From NCBI GenBank assembly GCA_029945495.1, contig JAQSCR010000398.1, positions 1 to 20,145 of the forward strand: a DNA stretch of 20,145 nucleotides. The letters are read 5' to 3'. The position numbers were made by a program, and so were the translations under genes. Within the stretch, counting starts at the first letter, position 1. Every line of letters starts with the position of its first letter. Shown piece by piece: positions 1 through 7,873 of the stretch. The notes beneath the pieces are model-generated. The model did no database searches and had not been told where the DNA came from. It saw only the letters and a program-made list of their open reading frames with translations. This DNA comes from Pseudolabrys sp. (GTDB lineage Bacteria > Pseudomonadota > Alphaproteobacteria > Rhizobiales > Xanthobacteraceae).

Positions 1-30
1 CTTGCACCGTTTCCGTCCCCTCAGCCCGCT

Positions 31-837
31 TTACTTGCCCGGCTCTTGGCCACTTTCGGAATTTGGAACACTCGTTGGAACACTTGCCTTAGATGCTTCC
101 AGCACAAGATCGGCTAACAGGCGCCCGAGACAGTCGTGAACACGCTCAGCCATATCAAGTTTTTTGGTGGCGGAATAGAGGTCGAAAGTCCCCAAATCCG
201 CCCATGTCTTCATAAGGTCGAAACGATCGAACAGCGGGGTTTCATGTTGCAGTGCAACCCAACGCATGATTTCGAGGTAGGTCGACAGCGCAATCATTGA
301 TTCCGTGCGCGGACTGTACTGCGGGTTGATGAAAATAACGTCTGCCCCGGCCGAACGGGTGATTTTGATGCCCTTTTCCAGCGCCTGGCTGAACTGGTCG
401 GGGTCAACCGATTGCATCGCGTCGACGGTGGCAGTCTGCCAGATCATCAGTGCCGGCTTTGCCGCCGCCAGCGACGGGCCCAGGATTTTGACCATTTCGG
501 CGGCGGTGCGCTTGGGCTTCACGTCGGTCGCCACCTGGACATCGACGCCGGGCAGCTTCGCCGCCAGCGCCACTTGCAGCCGCGCCGGATAGGAGGCTTT
601 GGCGCCGGCAGCGCCAGGCAGTTGCGAGGAGCCGGCGCCGACCACCAATATGCCGAGATGTTTCGCAGCGATCGCGCGGGTCACCTGCCGCAGCGGAAAA
701 TCGATCTCCGTCATGCGATTTGGCGCGTCGCATTCGGTCAAAGGCTGCGCCCAGGCCGGCCAAATCGGTCCGAGCACAATCTGGCCGAGCACCGCCAGAA
801 CCGGCAGCGCCAGCAGAAATATTAAGCGCCCCTTCAT
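31..837 (-). CDS. SGNH/GDSL-hydrolase-like exported protein
   Basis: This 268-residue protein starts with a hydrophobic signal or anchor segment (about residues 5-30, ending PAWAQ), so it should act in the periplasm or on the membrane face. Residues 64-71 (LVVGAGSS) fit the position of the GDS block of SGNH hydrolases, with Ser70 or Ser71 as the possible nucleophile and the usual Asp replaced. Residues 166-177 (DVIFINPQYSPR) form a conserved-looking strand. Near the C-terminus, a DMAERVHD stretch could supply the Asp and His of the catalytic pair. Its ATG overlaps the stop of the upstream OpgC-like gene (ATGA), so the two are translationally coupled. The family often removes or transfers acyl groups on sugars, so a role in modifying the glycan handled by its partner is an inference. 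The GDS and GxND blocks are divergent, so activity is uncertain. Confidence 0.7.
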   Translation of the reverse strand: MKGRLIFLLALPVLAVLGQIVLGPIWPAWAQPLTECDAPNRMTEIDFPLRQVTRAIAAKHLGILVVGAGSSQLPGAAGAKASYPARLQVALAAKLPGVDVQVATDVKPKRTAAEMVKILGPSLAAAKPALMIWQTATVDAMQSVDPDQFSQALEKGIKITRSAGADVIFINPQYSPRTESMIALSTYLEIMRWVALQHETPLFDRFDLMKTWADLGTFDLYSATKKLDMAERVHDCLGRLLADLVLEASKASVPTSVPNSESGQEPGK

Positions 838-1994
838 GCCTCGCTCCCCGCGTAGCCTGGTTTGGTCTCAGGCGGCCGCGGTCCCGGTCCTTGTCGTTCG
901 ACCTTCCTATACCACGAAATCACGGCCGCGGCTCCCACCATGAGGCCAATGCCGCTGGCGCTCACCAAGACATGCATGAACACCCGGTTGGAAACCTCGG
1001 TGAAGACGAAGTGCCCGGCAAAGGACAGGAACACCCCGAGGCAGAATATTTCCAGCGAATGGCGGCCGCAGACAATCGCCGGCCAGCACAGCGGCGATTT
1101 GAGCCACGGCCAATCCGCCGGCACCAGCCGGACCGTGATCACGGCCAGCGATAGGAAATGCAGGATGCGCAATACATCGAGATTGGCCTTGTCGATCGGA
1201 TAAATCGCTTCGCCGATGAACTTCGGCACGTGGGCGCCGAGTACCGGAAAATACCAGGTCATCGCAATGCTAAAAGCGAAAGCGAGATAGGCGATTGCCA
1301 GCCCGATAACCACCGGCGACTTGATCCAGCGCGCCAGCCGTGTGGCGCCGCCGAGCGCGCACCAGGCGCCGAACACGAACAGCAACTGCCAGGCGAGCGG
1401 GTTGAACGCCCAGTCGCCGCTCGGATAGGCCGGCAGATTCCATTCGAACATCCACGCCATCGTATAGATCGTCGCCGACACCACCAGTGCCAGACTCGGC
1501 GACCGCAACAGCAGCCACAGGATCGGCGCGAACCACAAGAGCAGCACGATGTAGAGCGGCAGCACGTCCATGTTCACCGGTTTGAACTTCAACAGCAGCG
1601 CCTGGATGATGGTGACGTCCGGATTGTTGAGGAAGTTGACTACGCCCATTTCTTCCGAATAGAGCGGATTGTCGAACGAGTGCGAGACGTAGGAAATCTC
1701 GGCAAGATAGATCGCGAGCAGGAAGACGTGCGCGACATAGATCTGCCAGGCGCGCTTGAGCACCCGGGCGGATGCGACGACGAAGCCGTTCGATGTCATG
1801 GCGCGGCCATAGACGAAGGCCGCGGTATAGCCGGAGATGAAGACGAAGATTTCGGTGGCGTCGCTGAACCCGTAATTACGGATGGTGATCCAGCTCACCA
1901 GGTTCGACGGAATATGGTCGAGGAAAATCAGCCAGAGGGCGAGCCCGCGAAACAGATCAAGCCGCAGATCGCGTTCGGTCGGAACCGGGGCCAT
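834..1994 (-). CDS. opgC: OpgC-like membrane acyltransferase
   Basis: This is a 386-residue polytopic membrane protein. Its opening (RDLRLDLFRGLALWLIFLDH) and the following NYGFSDATEIFVFISGY stretch match the OpgC family, which succinylates osmoregulated periplasmic glucans and belongs to the wider acyltransferase-3 group. About ten hydrophobic segments run through to residue 365, with a basic tail. The RGLA...H and FIxGY motifs are typical of the cytoplasm-facing active region. The start is ATG at 1994; only a weak purine-rich site (GAAAGAAAA) precedes it. The gene is the first of a coupled two-gene unit with the SGNH-like protein. The family call is good, but the specific substrate is not shown by the sequence, and related proteins may modify other glycans. 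Confidence 0.85.
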   Translation of the reverse strand: MAPVPTERDLRLDLFRGLALWLIFLDHIPSNLVSWITIRNYGFSDATEIFVFISGYTAAFVYGRAMTSNGFVVASARVLKRAWQIYVAHVFLLAIYLAEISYVSHSFDNPLYSEEMGVVNFLNNPDVTIIQALLLKFKPVNMDVLPLYIVLLLWFAPILWLLLRSPSLALVVSATIYTMAWMFEWNLPAYPSGDWAFNPLAWQLLFVFGAWCALGGATRLARWIKSPVVIGLAIAYLAFAFSIAMTWYFPVLGAHVPKFIGEAIYPIDKANLDVLRILHFLSLAVITVRLVPADWPWLKSPLCWPAIVCGRHSLEIFCLGVFLSFAGHFVFTEVSNRVFMHVLVSASGIGLMVGAAAVISWYRKVERQGPGPRPPETKPGYAGSEA

Positions 1995-2066
1995 GAAGGG
2001 ATTTTCTTTCGTGCACCGTTTCAGCCATAATCCCGGATCGGGGACAAATAGCCAGCTCCCGCGTCG

Positions 2067-2079
2067 TATAATAATAAGG
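2067..2079 (+). promoter_or_regulatory. Possible -10 box and ribosome binding site of apaG
   Basis: A perfect TATAAT lies at 2067-2072 and a TAAGG ribosome binding site at 2075-2079, seven bases before the apaG ATG. No convincing -35 box lies 16-18 bases upstream of the TATAAT; GGGACA at 2041-2046 is 20 bases away. If the -10 box is used, the leader would be only about 8 bases and would barely include the binding site, so the TATAAT may be coincidental. The ribosome binding site is the firmer part. Confidence 0.35.
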
Positions 2080-2086
2080 CTTTTAA

Positions 2087-2479
2087 ATGTACCGCGCGGT
2101 AACCCGCAAGATCGAAGTCACGGTGACGCCCGCCTTTATTGCCGAGCGGTCATCGCCCGGCAGTGGCTATTATTTCTGGTCCTATACGATCGACATTGCC
2201 AATCACGGTTCCGAGACCGTCCAGCTCAGGACCCGCCACTGGCGCATCACCGACGCGCTCGGCCGGTTGCAGGAAGTCAAAGGTCCGGGCGTGGTCGGCG
2301 AGGAGCCGGTGCTCAAGCCCGGCGAATCCTTCGAATATACCAGTGGGGTGCCGCTGCCGACGCCGTCCGGCTTCATGGTCGGTAGCTACGGCATGATCAC
2401 CGCGGACGGCGACCATTTCGATATCGAGATCCCGGCGTTTTCGCTGGACGCCCCCTCGGCGGCGCGCACGGTCAACTGA
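2087..2479 (+). CDS. apaG: ApaG (CorD) domain protein
   Basis: This 130-residue protein matches ApaG along its full length. It starts with ITV/EVTVTP strands, then YFWSYTIDIANHGSETVQL, RHWRITDALG, VKGPGVVGEEPVLKPGESF and a closing SGFMVGSYGM block, all hallmarks of the family. ApaG is a small all-beta (fibronectin-III-like) cytoplasmic protein. It is linked by genetics to cobalt and magnesium resistance and to diadenosine tetraphosphate metabolism in enterobacteria, but its biochemical activity is not settled. The ATG at 2087 has a good ribosome binding site. The gene stands alone here, divergent from the opgC pair and convergent with the transpeptidase gene. Length and motifs are normal. Confidence 0.95.
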   Translation: MYRAVTRKIEVTVTPAFIAERSSPGSGYYFWSYTIDIANHGSETVQLRTRHWRITDALGRLQEVKGPGVVGEEPVLKPGESFEYTSGVPLPTPSGFMVGSYGMITADGDHFDIEIPAFSLDAPSAARTVN

Positions 2480-2484
2480 ATTCT

Positions 2485-2592
2485 CTTGTCCCGGGCGAAG
2501 ACCCGGGACCTTACCACATTCGGAGTTCGCGACGGTCCCGGTTCTGCAACGCGGCGTTCATTGCACTCACGCCGCATTGCGCCCGGGACAAG
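2485..2592. repeat. Nested inverted repeats between convergent genes, likely bidirectional terminator
   Basis: Twelve bases at 2485-2496 (CTTGTCCCGGGC) recur inverted at 2581-2592. Inside are two hairpins. One has 8-base arms at 2488-2495 and 2502-2509 with a 6-base loop. The other is a longer imperfect stem, about 2535-2589, with outer arms GTCCCGG/CCGGGAC and an inner GCGGCGT/ACGCCGC. The block fills the gap between apaG and the convergent transpeptidase gene, whose stop is at 2595. The style (GTCCCGGG arms around a variable core) resembles dispersed intergenic palindromes of Bradyrhizobium-like genomes. There is no clear T-run, so termination is an inference from position and stem strength. 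Confidence 0.6.
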
Positions 2593-2594
2593 GG

Positions 2595-3299
2595 TCACGG
2601 CAAACAGCCTTTAAATCGATCGAGCGCCTGACGCGGCAGCACCGCCAGCACGGCGCCGCTTTCCGCGAAATCCTGCAAGGCTTCGACCTGCGGCTCGGGC
2701 AGCGCGACGCAGCCGGCTGTTCCTTTCGCGTCAGGACGCCGCACATGGATAAAGATGCAGGAGCCGGCGCGCGCGGCGCGGTCGGTCGGGTAATCGACCA
2801 GAAGGCCGCGCCGATATTCCGGCACCCGCCACATGTTCTCGCCATGCACCTTTGAGCCGACCCGGGCGCGCGAGGTGATGGTGTTGTAGGCCGGCGAGCT
2901 GGAATCATCGACGCAGGTCATGCCCTCGGCGACGCGCAGATAGTGCAGTAGAGCCGACGGCGCGAAACCGAAGGGGTGGCCGATCTTGTAAAAGCCGGCC
3001 GGCACGCGCTTGTCGCCGTCGACTTTGATTGGCTCGCCCGTCTGCGCGAAGGCGCGGAAGGCATGCGCCCAGCCGACACCGTTATGGCCGATCAGCGCCG
3101 TGACCGGGCCGCTCGCCGGCAGCCAAGGCGCATTCGGCGCGGTGCGCGTGAAACGCTGAACGCTCGCCGTGGTCGAGGTCATTGTGTCGGCTGTCACCAT
3201 AACGAGCTTGCGCGCGTCGGCCAGCGGCACCGGACAGGTTTGGGCAAGCGCCACGCCGGGCGCCAACAGAATGACAATAGTCAGGAGAATGCGTGACAT
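2595..3299 (-). CDS. L,D-transpeptidase-like (YkuD) exported protein
   Basis: With the ATG at 3299 the product is 234 residues. It has a signal peptide (MSRILLTIVILLAPGVALA, cleavage before QT), so it acts in the periplasm. The catalytic YkuD region is near residues 181-200: CIFIHVRRP, then GTAGCVALPE. This gives His185 and the nucleophile Cys197 in the order expected of the HxxX14-17[S/T]xGC motif, but with a shorter spacing and TAGC in place of SxGC. VPAGFYKIG around residues 99-107 matches the strand that precedes the active site. Such enzymes make 3-3 crosslinks in peptidoglycan or attach proteins to it. A TTG at 3308 would add three residues; ATG is preferred. It follows hslO by 54 bases on the same strand and may be its operon partner. 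The exact reaction is not shown. Confidence 0.8.
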   Translation of the reverse strand: MSRILLTIVILLAPGVALAQTCPVPLADARKLVMVTADTMTSTTASVQRFTRTAPNAPWLPASGPVTALIGHNGVGWAHAFRAFAQTGEPIKVDGDKRVPAGFYKIGHPFGFAPSALLHYLRVAEGMTCVDDSSSPAYNTITSRARVGSKVHGENMWRVPEYRRGLLVDYPTDRAARAGSCIFIHVRRPDAKGTAGCVALPEPQVEALQDFAESGAVLAVLPRQALDRFKGCLP

Positions 3300-3353
3300 C
3301 GCCCGCAATGTAACCCGGCGATGCCGGCCGACGCGAAAATCCGCGGAGTTTGG

Positions 3354-4364
3354 TTACTCCGGCCTCGGATCGGTCTCGCCCGGCGCGAAGATATAGGTCG
3401 AACTGCAGAATTCGCAGGTGACCGAGATCTTGCCGTCCTCAACCATGTGATCGCGATCCTCCTGCGAAAAACTTCGCAGCATGGCTTCGACCGTGTCGCG
3501 CGAGCACGAGCACTCGGCGCGCACGTCGAGGCTCTGGAACACGCGCACACCCGGTTCGTGAAACAGCCGATAGGCCAGCCGCTCGCTCGACACCGCCGGA
3601 TCGATCAGCTCGATGTCCTCGACGGTTTCCAGCAAGGCGCGGCCCTGCACCCAGGCATCGTCTTCGACCGATGCCGAGAGCGCGATGCCTTCCGGCGCGT
3701 CGCCGGGATGGAGGTCGATGCGCGCGCGCTCAGCCGACTTCGGCAGGAACTGCAGCATGATGCCGCCGGCGCGCCAGCGATGTTTTGCTCCGGGGATGAA
3801 CTCCTCGGCCACCGCCAGGCGGACGCGCGTCGGGATCTGTTCCGAGCGCAGGAAGTATTCATGCGCGGCGTCTTCGAGCGAGCCGCCGTCGAGCGCGACC
3901 AGGCCCTGATAGCGCGAGGTGGCGGCGCCCTGATCGATGGTCATGGCGAGATGGCCCTTGCCGAGCAGCGACCCGGCGTCGGCGTTGCCGGCGGCGACGG
4001 CGGCAACAACACCTTCTTTGCCAAAGCGCGCGCAGGCGCGGACCTTGCCGGGCGTGGTGTAATCGACAACCAGCAGGCCGACCGGGCCGTCGGTCTGGGT
4101 CTGCAGAATAAAGCGGCCTTCCATTTTCAGGGCCGAGCCGAGCATCACGGTCAGCACAATGGCTTCGCCCAAGAGCTTGGCCACTGGCTCCGGGTAAGCG
4201 TGCTTGGCGAGGATTTCATCGACCAGTGGACCGAGCCGGACGACGCGGCCGCGCAGATCGAGCGAAGCGACCTCGAACGGCATCACCGTATCGTCGGGGC
4301 TGGTGGCCGCCGGGGCGCGGGAGGGAATTTCAATATCGGGGGAGGTCATGGCGGGCTGGGTCAT
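3354..4364 (-). CDS. hslO: Redox-regulated chaperone Hsp33
   Basis: This 336-residue protein is Hsp33, a cytoplasmic holdase that binds unfolding proteins during oxidative stress. The redox switch is intact: Cys285 and Cys287 in ECSCSRD, then Cys317 and Cys320 in CEFC, the four zinc ligands that form disulfides on oxidation. The N-terminal domain carries the family blocks LGEAIVLTVMLGSALKMEGRF and VDYTTPGKVRAC. It is somewhat longer than the roughly 290 residues of E. coli Hsp33, through an extended N-terminus and a proline-rich tail. The ATG at 4364 is preceded by AAGG. An in-frame ATG five codons later has no binding site. It lies 75 bases after argF on the same strand, the usual arrangement in Rhizobiales, and probably shares the argD promoter. 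Confidence 0.96.
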   Translation of the reverse strand: MTQPAMTSPDIEIPSRAPAATSPDDTVMPFEVASLDLRGRVVRLGPLVDEILAKHAYPEPVAKLLGEAIVLTVMLGSALKMEGRFILQTQTDGPVGLLVVDYTTPGKVRACARFGKEGVVAAVAAGNADAGSLLGKGHLAMTIDQGAATSRYQGLVALDGGSLEDAAHEYFLRSEQIPTRVRLAVAEEFIPGAKHRWRAGGIMLQFLPKSAERARIDLHPGDAPEGIALSASVEDDAWVQGRALLETVEDIELIDPAVSSERLAYRLFHEPGVRVFQSLDVRAECSCSRDTVEAMLRSFSQEDRDHMVEDGKISVTCEFCSSTYIFAPGETDPRPE

Positions 4365-4439
4365 CTGCCTTATGTAGAGCGGAAGGGCCGGATTTCGAGT
4401 CCCGGCCGCGCGCTCATTCTTGCCAAAGCGAAATCGCGT

Positions 4440-5368
<929 letters not shown>

Positions 5369-5369
<1 letters not shown>

Positions 5370-6598
5370 CACGCCGCCCCCTGCTTGGCAAGCTGGTCAC
5401 CAACCTGGCTTCCTTGCCGCGGATGGGCCTGCTCGAGCCTGGTGCAGGCGCGGTCGATGCGCGCGATCGCCTCGGAAATCTCGGCCTCATTGATGATCAA
5501 AGGCGGCAGCAGCCGCACGACATTGTCGCCGGCCGCGACCGTGATCATTTCCTCGTTGCGCAGTTCATCGACCATCTCGGCAACCGGCGGCACCATGCGC
5601 AGGCCGATCAGCAGGCCTTCGCCGCGCACCTCGGCGATCACCGAGGAATGCCGGTCTTTCAGTTCGGCCAGCCGCTGCTTCATCAGCAGACCGTTCTGGC
5701 GCACCTTCTCGAGGAAACCTTTCGACGTCACCACGTCGAGCACGGCATTGGCCGCCGCCATCGCCAGCTGATTGCCGCCGAAGGTCGAGCCATGCGTGCC
5801 GGCCGTCATGCCCTTGGCCGCTTCCGCGGTCGCCAGACACGCGCCGATCGGGAAGCCGCCGCCGAGCGCCTTGGCCAAAGCCATGATATCGGGCGTCACG
5901 CCGGTGTGCTGATAGGCGAACAGGTCGCCGGTGCGGCCGATGCCGCTCTGCACTTCGTCGAAGATCAACAGCAGGCCGTTATCGTCGCACAATTTTCGAA
6001 GTGCGCGCAAAAACGCATGAGGAACGACCCGCACGCCGCCCTCGCCCATCACCGGCTCGATGATGATCGCCGCGGTTTCCGGGCCGACCGCCTTCTTGAC
6101 CGCGTCGAGATCGCCGAACGCGACCTGGTCGAAGCCGGGCATCGCCGGGCCGAAGCCTTCGAGATATTTCTTGTTACCGGTGGCGGCGAGCGCCGCCAAC
6201 GTCCGGCCGTGGAACGCGCCTTCGAAGGTGACGATCCGGTTGCGCTCAGGCTTGCCGGAGGCGAACTGATATTTGCGCGCCATCTTGATCGCGCATTCGA
6301 TCGCTTCGGTGCCGGAGTTCTGGAAGAACACGAAATCGGCGAAGCTCAATTCGCACAGCCGCTCGGCCAGTCTCTCGCCTTCCGGAATCCGGTAGAGGTT
6401 GGAGGTGTGCCAGAGCTTTTGCGCCTGCGCGGTGATCGCCGCGACCATATGCGGGTGGGCATGGCCGAGCGCGTTGACGGCGACGCCAGAAGTGAAGTCG
6501 AGGTAGCGCTTGCCCGCCGCCGTAATCAGCCAGGCGCCCTCGCCCCGCTCAAAGGCGAGGTCGACGCGCGAATAGGTCGGCAATAGGTGCGAGCTCAC
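5369..6598 (-). CDS. argD: Acetylornithine aminotransferase
   Basis: This 409-residue class-III PLP aminotransferase converts N-acetylglutamate semialdehyde to N-acetylornithine and may also serve lysine synthesis as the succinyl-DAP enzyme. Signatures are NSGTEA (94-99) for the phosphate site, GAFHGRT (127-133) for the aromatic wall, IFDEVQSGIGRTG (212-224) and the PLP lysine Lys243 in LAKALGGGFP. The C-terminus is about ten residues longer than common homologues (GSQVGDQLAKQGAA). The ATG is at 6598. It is the first gene of the run argD, argF, hslO and possibly the transpeptidase gene. The promoter at 6693-6720 gives an approximately 88-base leader. Confidence 0.96.
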
Positions 6599-6662
6599 GA
6601 CCGGCTTCTTTCATCGACTGTTCGATACGGGCATCATCATATCATGCGCCCGAAAATGAATC

Positions 6663-6685
6663 GTGCCGCCTCAGACGGGCGGCAC
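6663..6685 (-). promoter_or_regulatory. Hairpin at the predicted 5' end of the argD transcript
   Basis: Perfect 8-base arms GTGCCGCC (6663-6670) and GGCGGCAC (6678-6685) enclose a 7-base loop. They start at the predicted transcript start of the argD promoter. No T-run follows on either strand, so it is unlikely to be a terminator. A 5' stabilising stem or a protein-binding dyad are the alternatives. Confidence 0.5.
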
Positions 6686-6692
6686 TTTGGGC

Positions 6693-6720
6693 ATTCTATT
6701 GCCGGGTCGGAGAGTGTCAA
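6693..6720 (-). promoter_or_regulatory. Sigma70-type promoter of the argD operon
   Basis: Read on the minus strand, TTGACA (6720-6715) is followed by a 16-base spacer and TAGAAT (6698-6693). This is a consensus -35 and a five-of-six -10. The expected transcript start is near 6686, giving a leader of about 88 bases before argD. It is the best sigma70 match I found in the window. Confidence 0.75.
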
Positions 6721-6795
6721 CCGCCGGCCCGGCGGCGCTTTTTCGGGGTTTTTAAGGCCCGCGCCGGCGCGCGGAACCGCGTTTTTCCTATTTTT

Positions 6796-6844
6796 GCGCG
6801 TGATCTTGCCCGAAAACCTGTTCCCACTTTTCGGGATCACGCGC
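6796..6844. repeat. Dispersed intergenic palindrome (GATC...GAAAA type)
   Basis: GCGCGTGATC (6796-6805) pairs with GATCACGCGC (6835-6844), and CCCGAAAA (6809-6816) with TTTTCGGG (6828-6835). Together they form a long near-perfect cruciform around a short centre. From memory, similar sequences (GCATGATC..CCGAAAA..TTTTCGG.ATCATGC) occur in many copies between genes of Bradyrhizobium and relatives. A shortened relative appears at 9405-9427 in this window. Confidence 0.75.
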
Positions 6845-6938
6845 GAATCGCGACTCAAATTCGCCGTAAGGTGCGATTCTAAAGGAAAACCTGTTGGTAG
6901 ATAGGTTTTCGGCGGTTGCAAATGCTTGCGGGCGAGTC
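6845..6938. promoter_or_regulatory. Cluster of four GANTC (CcrM) methylation sites upstream of gcrA
   Basis: GANTC occurs at 6845-6849, 6852-6856, 6875-6879 and 6934-6938. Additional copies lie at 6658-6662, at 7062-7066 and inside gcrA at 7190-7194. GANTC is the CcrM target in alphaproteobacteria, and GcrA acts at promoters carrying methylated GANTC. The sites are seen directly. That they regulate gcrA is inference. No -35/-10 pair for gcrA could be fixed with confidence. Confidence 0.55.
6885..6910. promoter_or_regulatory. Dyad GAAAACCT-N10-AGGTTTTC upstream of gcrA
   Basis: Perfect 8-base arms at 6885-6892 and 6903-6910 are separated by 10 bases. The geometry suits a dimeric regulator, or a small hairpin. 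The left arm with the next three bases (GAAAACCTGTT) also occurs at 6812-6822 inside the neighbouring palindrome, so it could instead be a repeat remnant. It sits about 190 bases before gcrA. Confidence 0.4.
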
Positions 6939-7028
6939 AACCCATAGTGTAGTTTTTCACTCAGGCGCTACGACATGTCGTGCGTATCGCCACCGAATTC
7001 TAGTTCATCCCTGACGCGTTCACGTTCA

Positions 7029-7047
7029 GGCACGGAAAATCCGTGCC
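7029..7047 (+). promoter_or_regulatory. Hairpin in the gcrA leader
   Basis: Perfect arms GGCACGGA (7029-7036) and TCCGTGCC (7040-7047) with an AAA loop lie 55 bases before the gcrA ATG. No T-run follows. It could be part of a structured 5' leader, or an operator. The gcrA ribosome binding site, GAGGGGA at 7087-7093, lies outside the stem and stays free. Confidence 0.4.
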
Positions 7048-7101
7048 GGGCTACGGGGATGGATTCAATCGAAGGCACGTTGTGCCGAGGGGACGCCCAC
7101 T

Positions 7102-7593
7102 ATGAGCTGGACCGACGAACGGGTCGAACTCCTGAAGAAATTATGGGCTGACGGTCTGTCCGCCAGCCAGATTGCCGCCGAATTGGGCGGAATCACCCGT
7201 AACGCGGTGATCGGCAAGGTTCACCGCCTCGGCCTGTCCGGCCGGGCCAAGAGCCCGTCCTCGAGCGCGCCGCGGCCGCGCAAGGCGCGTTCATCCGGCC
7301 ACATGATCCGGGTGCAGCGGCCGCAGGTGCGCGGCAACACCGCGCTGGCCTACGACTACGAGGTCGAAGCCGAGCCGGAAATGCTGGAAATCCCGATGGA
7401 GCAGCGCAAAACCCTGCTTCAGCTCAGCGAGAAGACCTGCCACTGGCCGGTCGGCGATCCGAGCACGCCGGATTTCTTCTTCTGCGGCGGCGAGAACGCC
7501 GACGACAAGCCCTATTGCACGTTCCACTGCCGGGTGGCGTTCCAGCCCGCCTCCGACCGCCGCCGCGTCAACCGGCCGCCGTTTCGGAATTAG
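7102..7593 (+). CDS. gcrA: Cell-cycle transcription factor GcrA
   Basis: GcrA binds sigma70-RNA polymerase and promoters with methylated GANTC sites, controlling cell-cycle genes in alphaproteobacteria. The 163-residue protein has the diagnostic N-terminus SWTDERVELLKKLW with a helix-turn-helix (to about residue 46, ending RNAVIGKVHRLGL). A basic, serine-rich linker follows. The C-terminal sigma-binding domain contains CHWPVGDP (113-120), FFFCG (125-129) and YCTFHCRVAF (138-147). The ATG at 7102 has a strong GAGGGGA site eight bases upstream. The gene is divergent from argD and ends before an intrinsic terminator, so it is a single-gene unit. Length and motifs are normal. Confidence 0.97.
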   Translation: MSWTDERVELLKKLWADGLSASQIAAELGGITRNAVIGKVHRLGLSGRAKSPSSSAPRPRKARSSGHMIRVQRPQVRGNTALAYDYEVEAEPEMLEIPMEQRKTLLQLSEKTCHWPVGDPSTPDFFFCGGENADDKPYCTFHCRVAFQPASDRRRVNRPPFRN

Positions 7594-7614
7594 GTTTGGG
7601 TTTGTTTAGATGCG

Positions 7615-7644
7615 AAAGGCCGGGGCGATTGCTCCGGCCTTTTT
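7615..7644 (+). terminator. Intrinsic terminator of gcrA
   Basis: AAAGGCCGGGGC (7615-7626) pairs with GCTCCGGCCTTT (7631-7642) around a 4-base loop with one G-T pair, followed by a T-run to 7644. It lies 22 bases after the gcrA stop. Confidence 0.9.
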
Positions 7645-7667
7645 GTTATTTATCCGGTCCCTCCGTT

Positions 7668-7817
7668 GTCATTGCCGGGCTTAGCCGTTCGAAGAATGGC
7701 GTTTCTATGAAACGCCTATGACCCGGCAACCATGAGGTGGGTCGGCATCGGCAGACTTACGTAAGTCTACCATCGACGCGCTTCATCATGGATGCCCGGG
7801 TCAAGCCCGGGCATGAC
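7668..7817. repeat. Mosaic palindromic intergenic repeat
   Basis: Three palindromic modules lie in a row. A nested cruciform has outer arms TTGCCGGG (7672-7679) and CCCGGCAA (7722-7729) and an inner stem GGCGTTTC/GAAACGCC (7698-7705/7709-7716). A 16-base palindrome follows at 7753-7768. The last is ATGCCCGGG-tcaag-CCCGGGCAT (7792-7814). The last unit, with its flanks GGATGCCCGGGTCAAGCCC, matches a sequence I know as abundant between genes in Bradyrhizobiaceae. The block fills the gap between the gcrA terminator and the convergent binding-protein gene. I see no gene in 7645-7873. Confidence 0.7.
7753..7768. repeat. 16-base perfect palindrome inside the mosaic repeat
   Basis: AGACTTACGTAAGTCT at 7753-7768 is perfectly self-complementary with no loop. 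It differs in base composition (AT-rich) from the GC-rich modules on either side. It may be a protein-binding site or an insert into the repeat. Confidence 0.5.
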
Positions 7818-7873
7818 AGCGTATGTGAAGACGCTCCCATATCACCGATTCAATTTTCAAACAGCGGGTTCTT

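Noticed and set aside
3..2022. An 11-base direct repeat (TGCACCGTTTC) at 3-13 and 2012-2022 flanking the opgC pair
   Set aside because: Dozens of 11-base matches are expected by chance in 20 kb, and the flanks show no further similarity or mobile gene.
6587..6921. Short open frames in the argD-gcrA intergenic region
   Set aside because: They run through the promoter, the palindromic repeat and the hairpins, with no ribosome binding site or family likeness.
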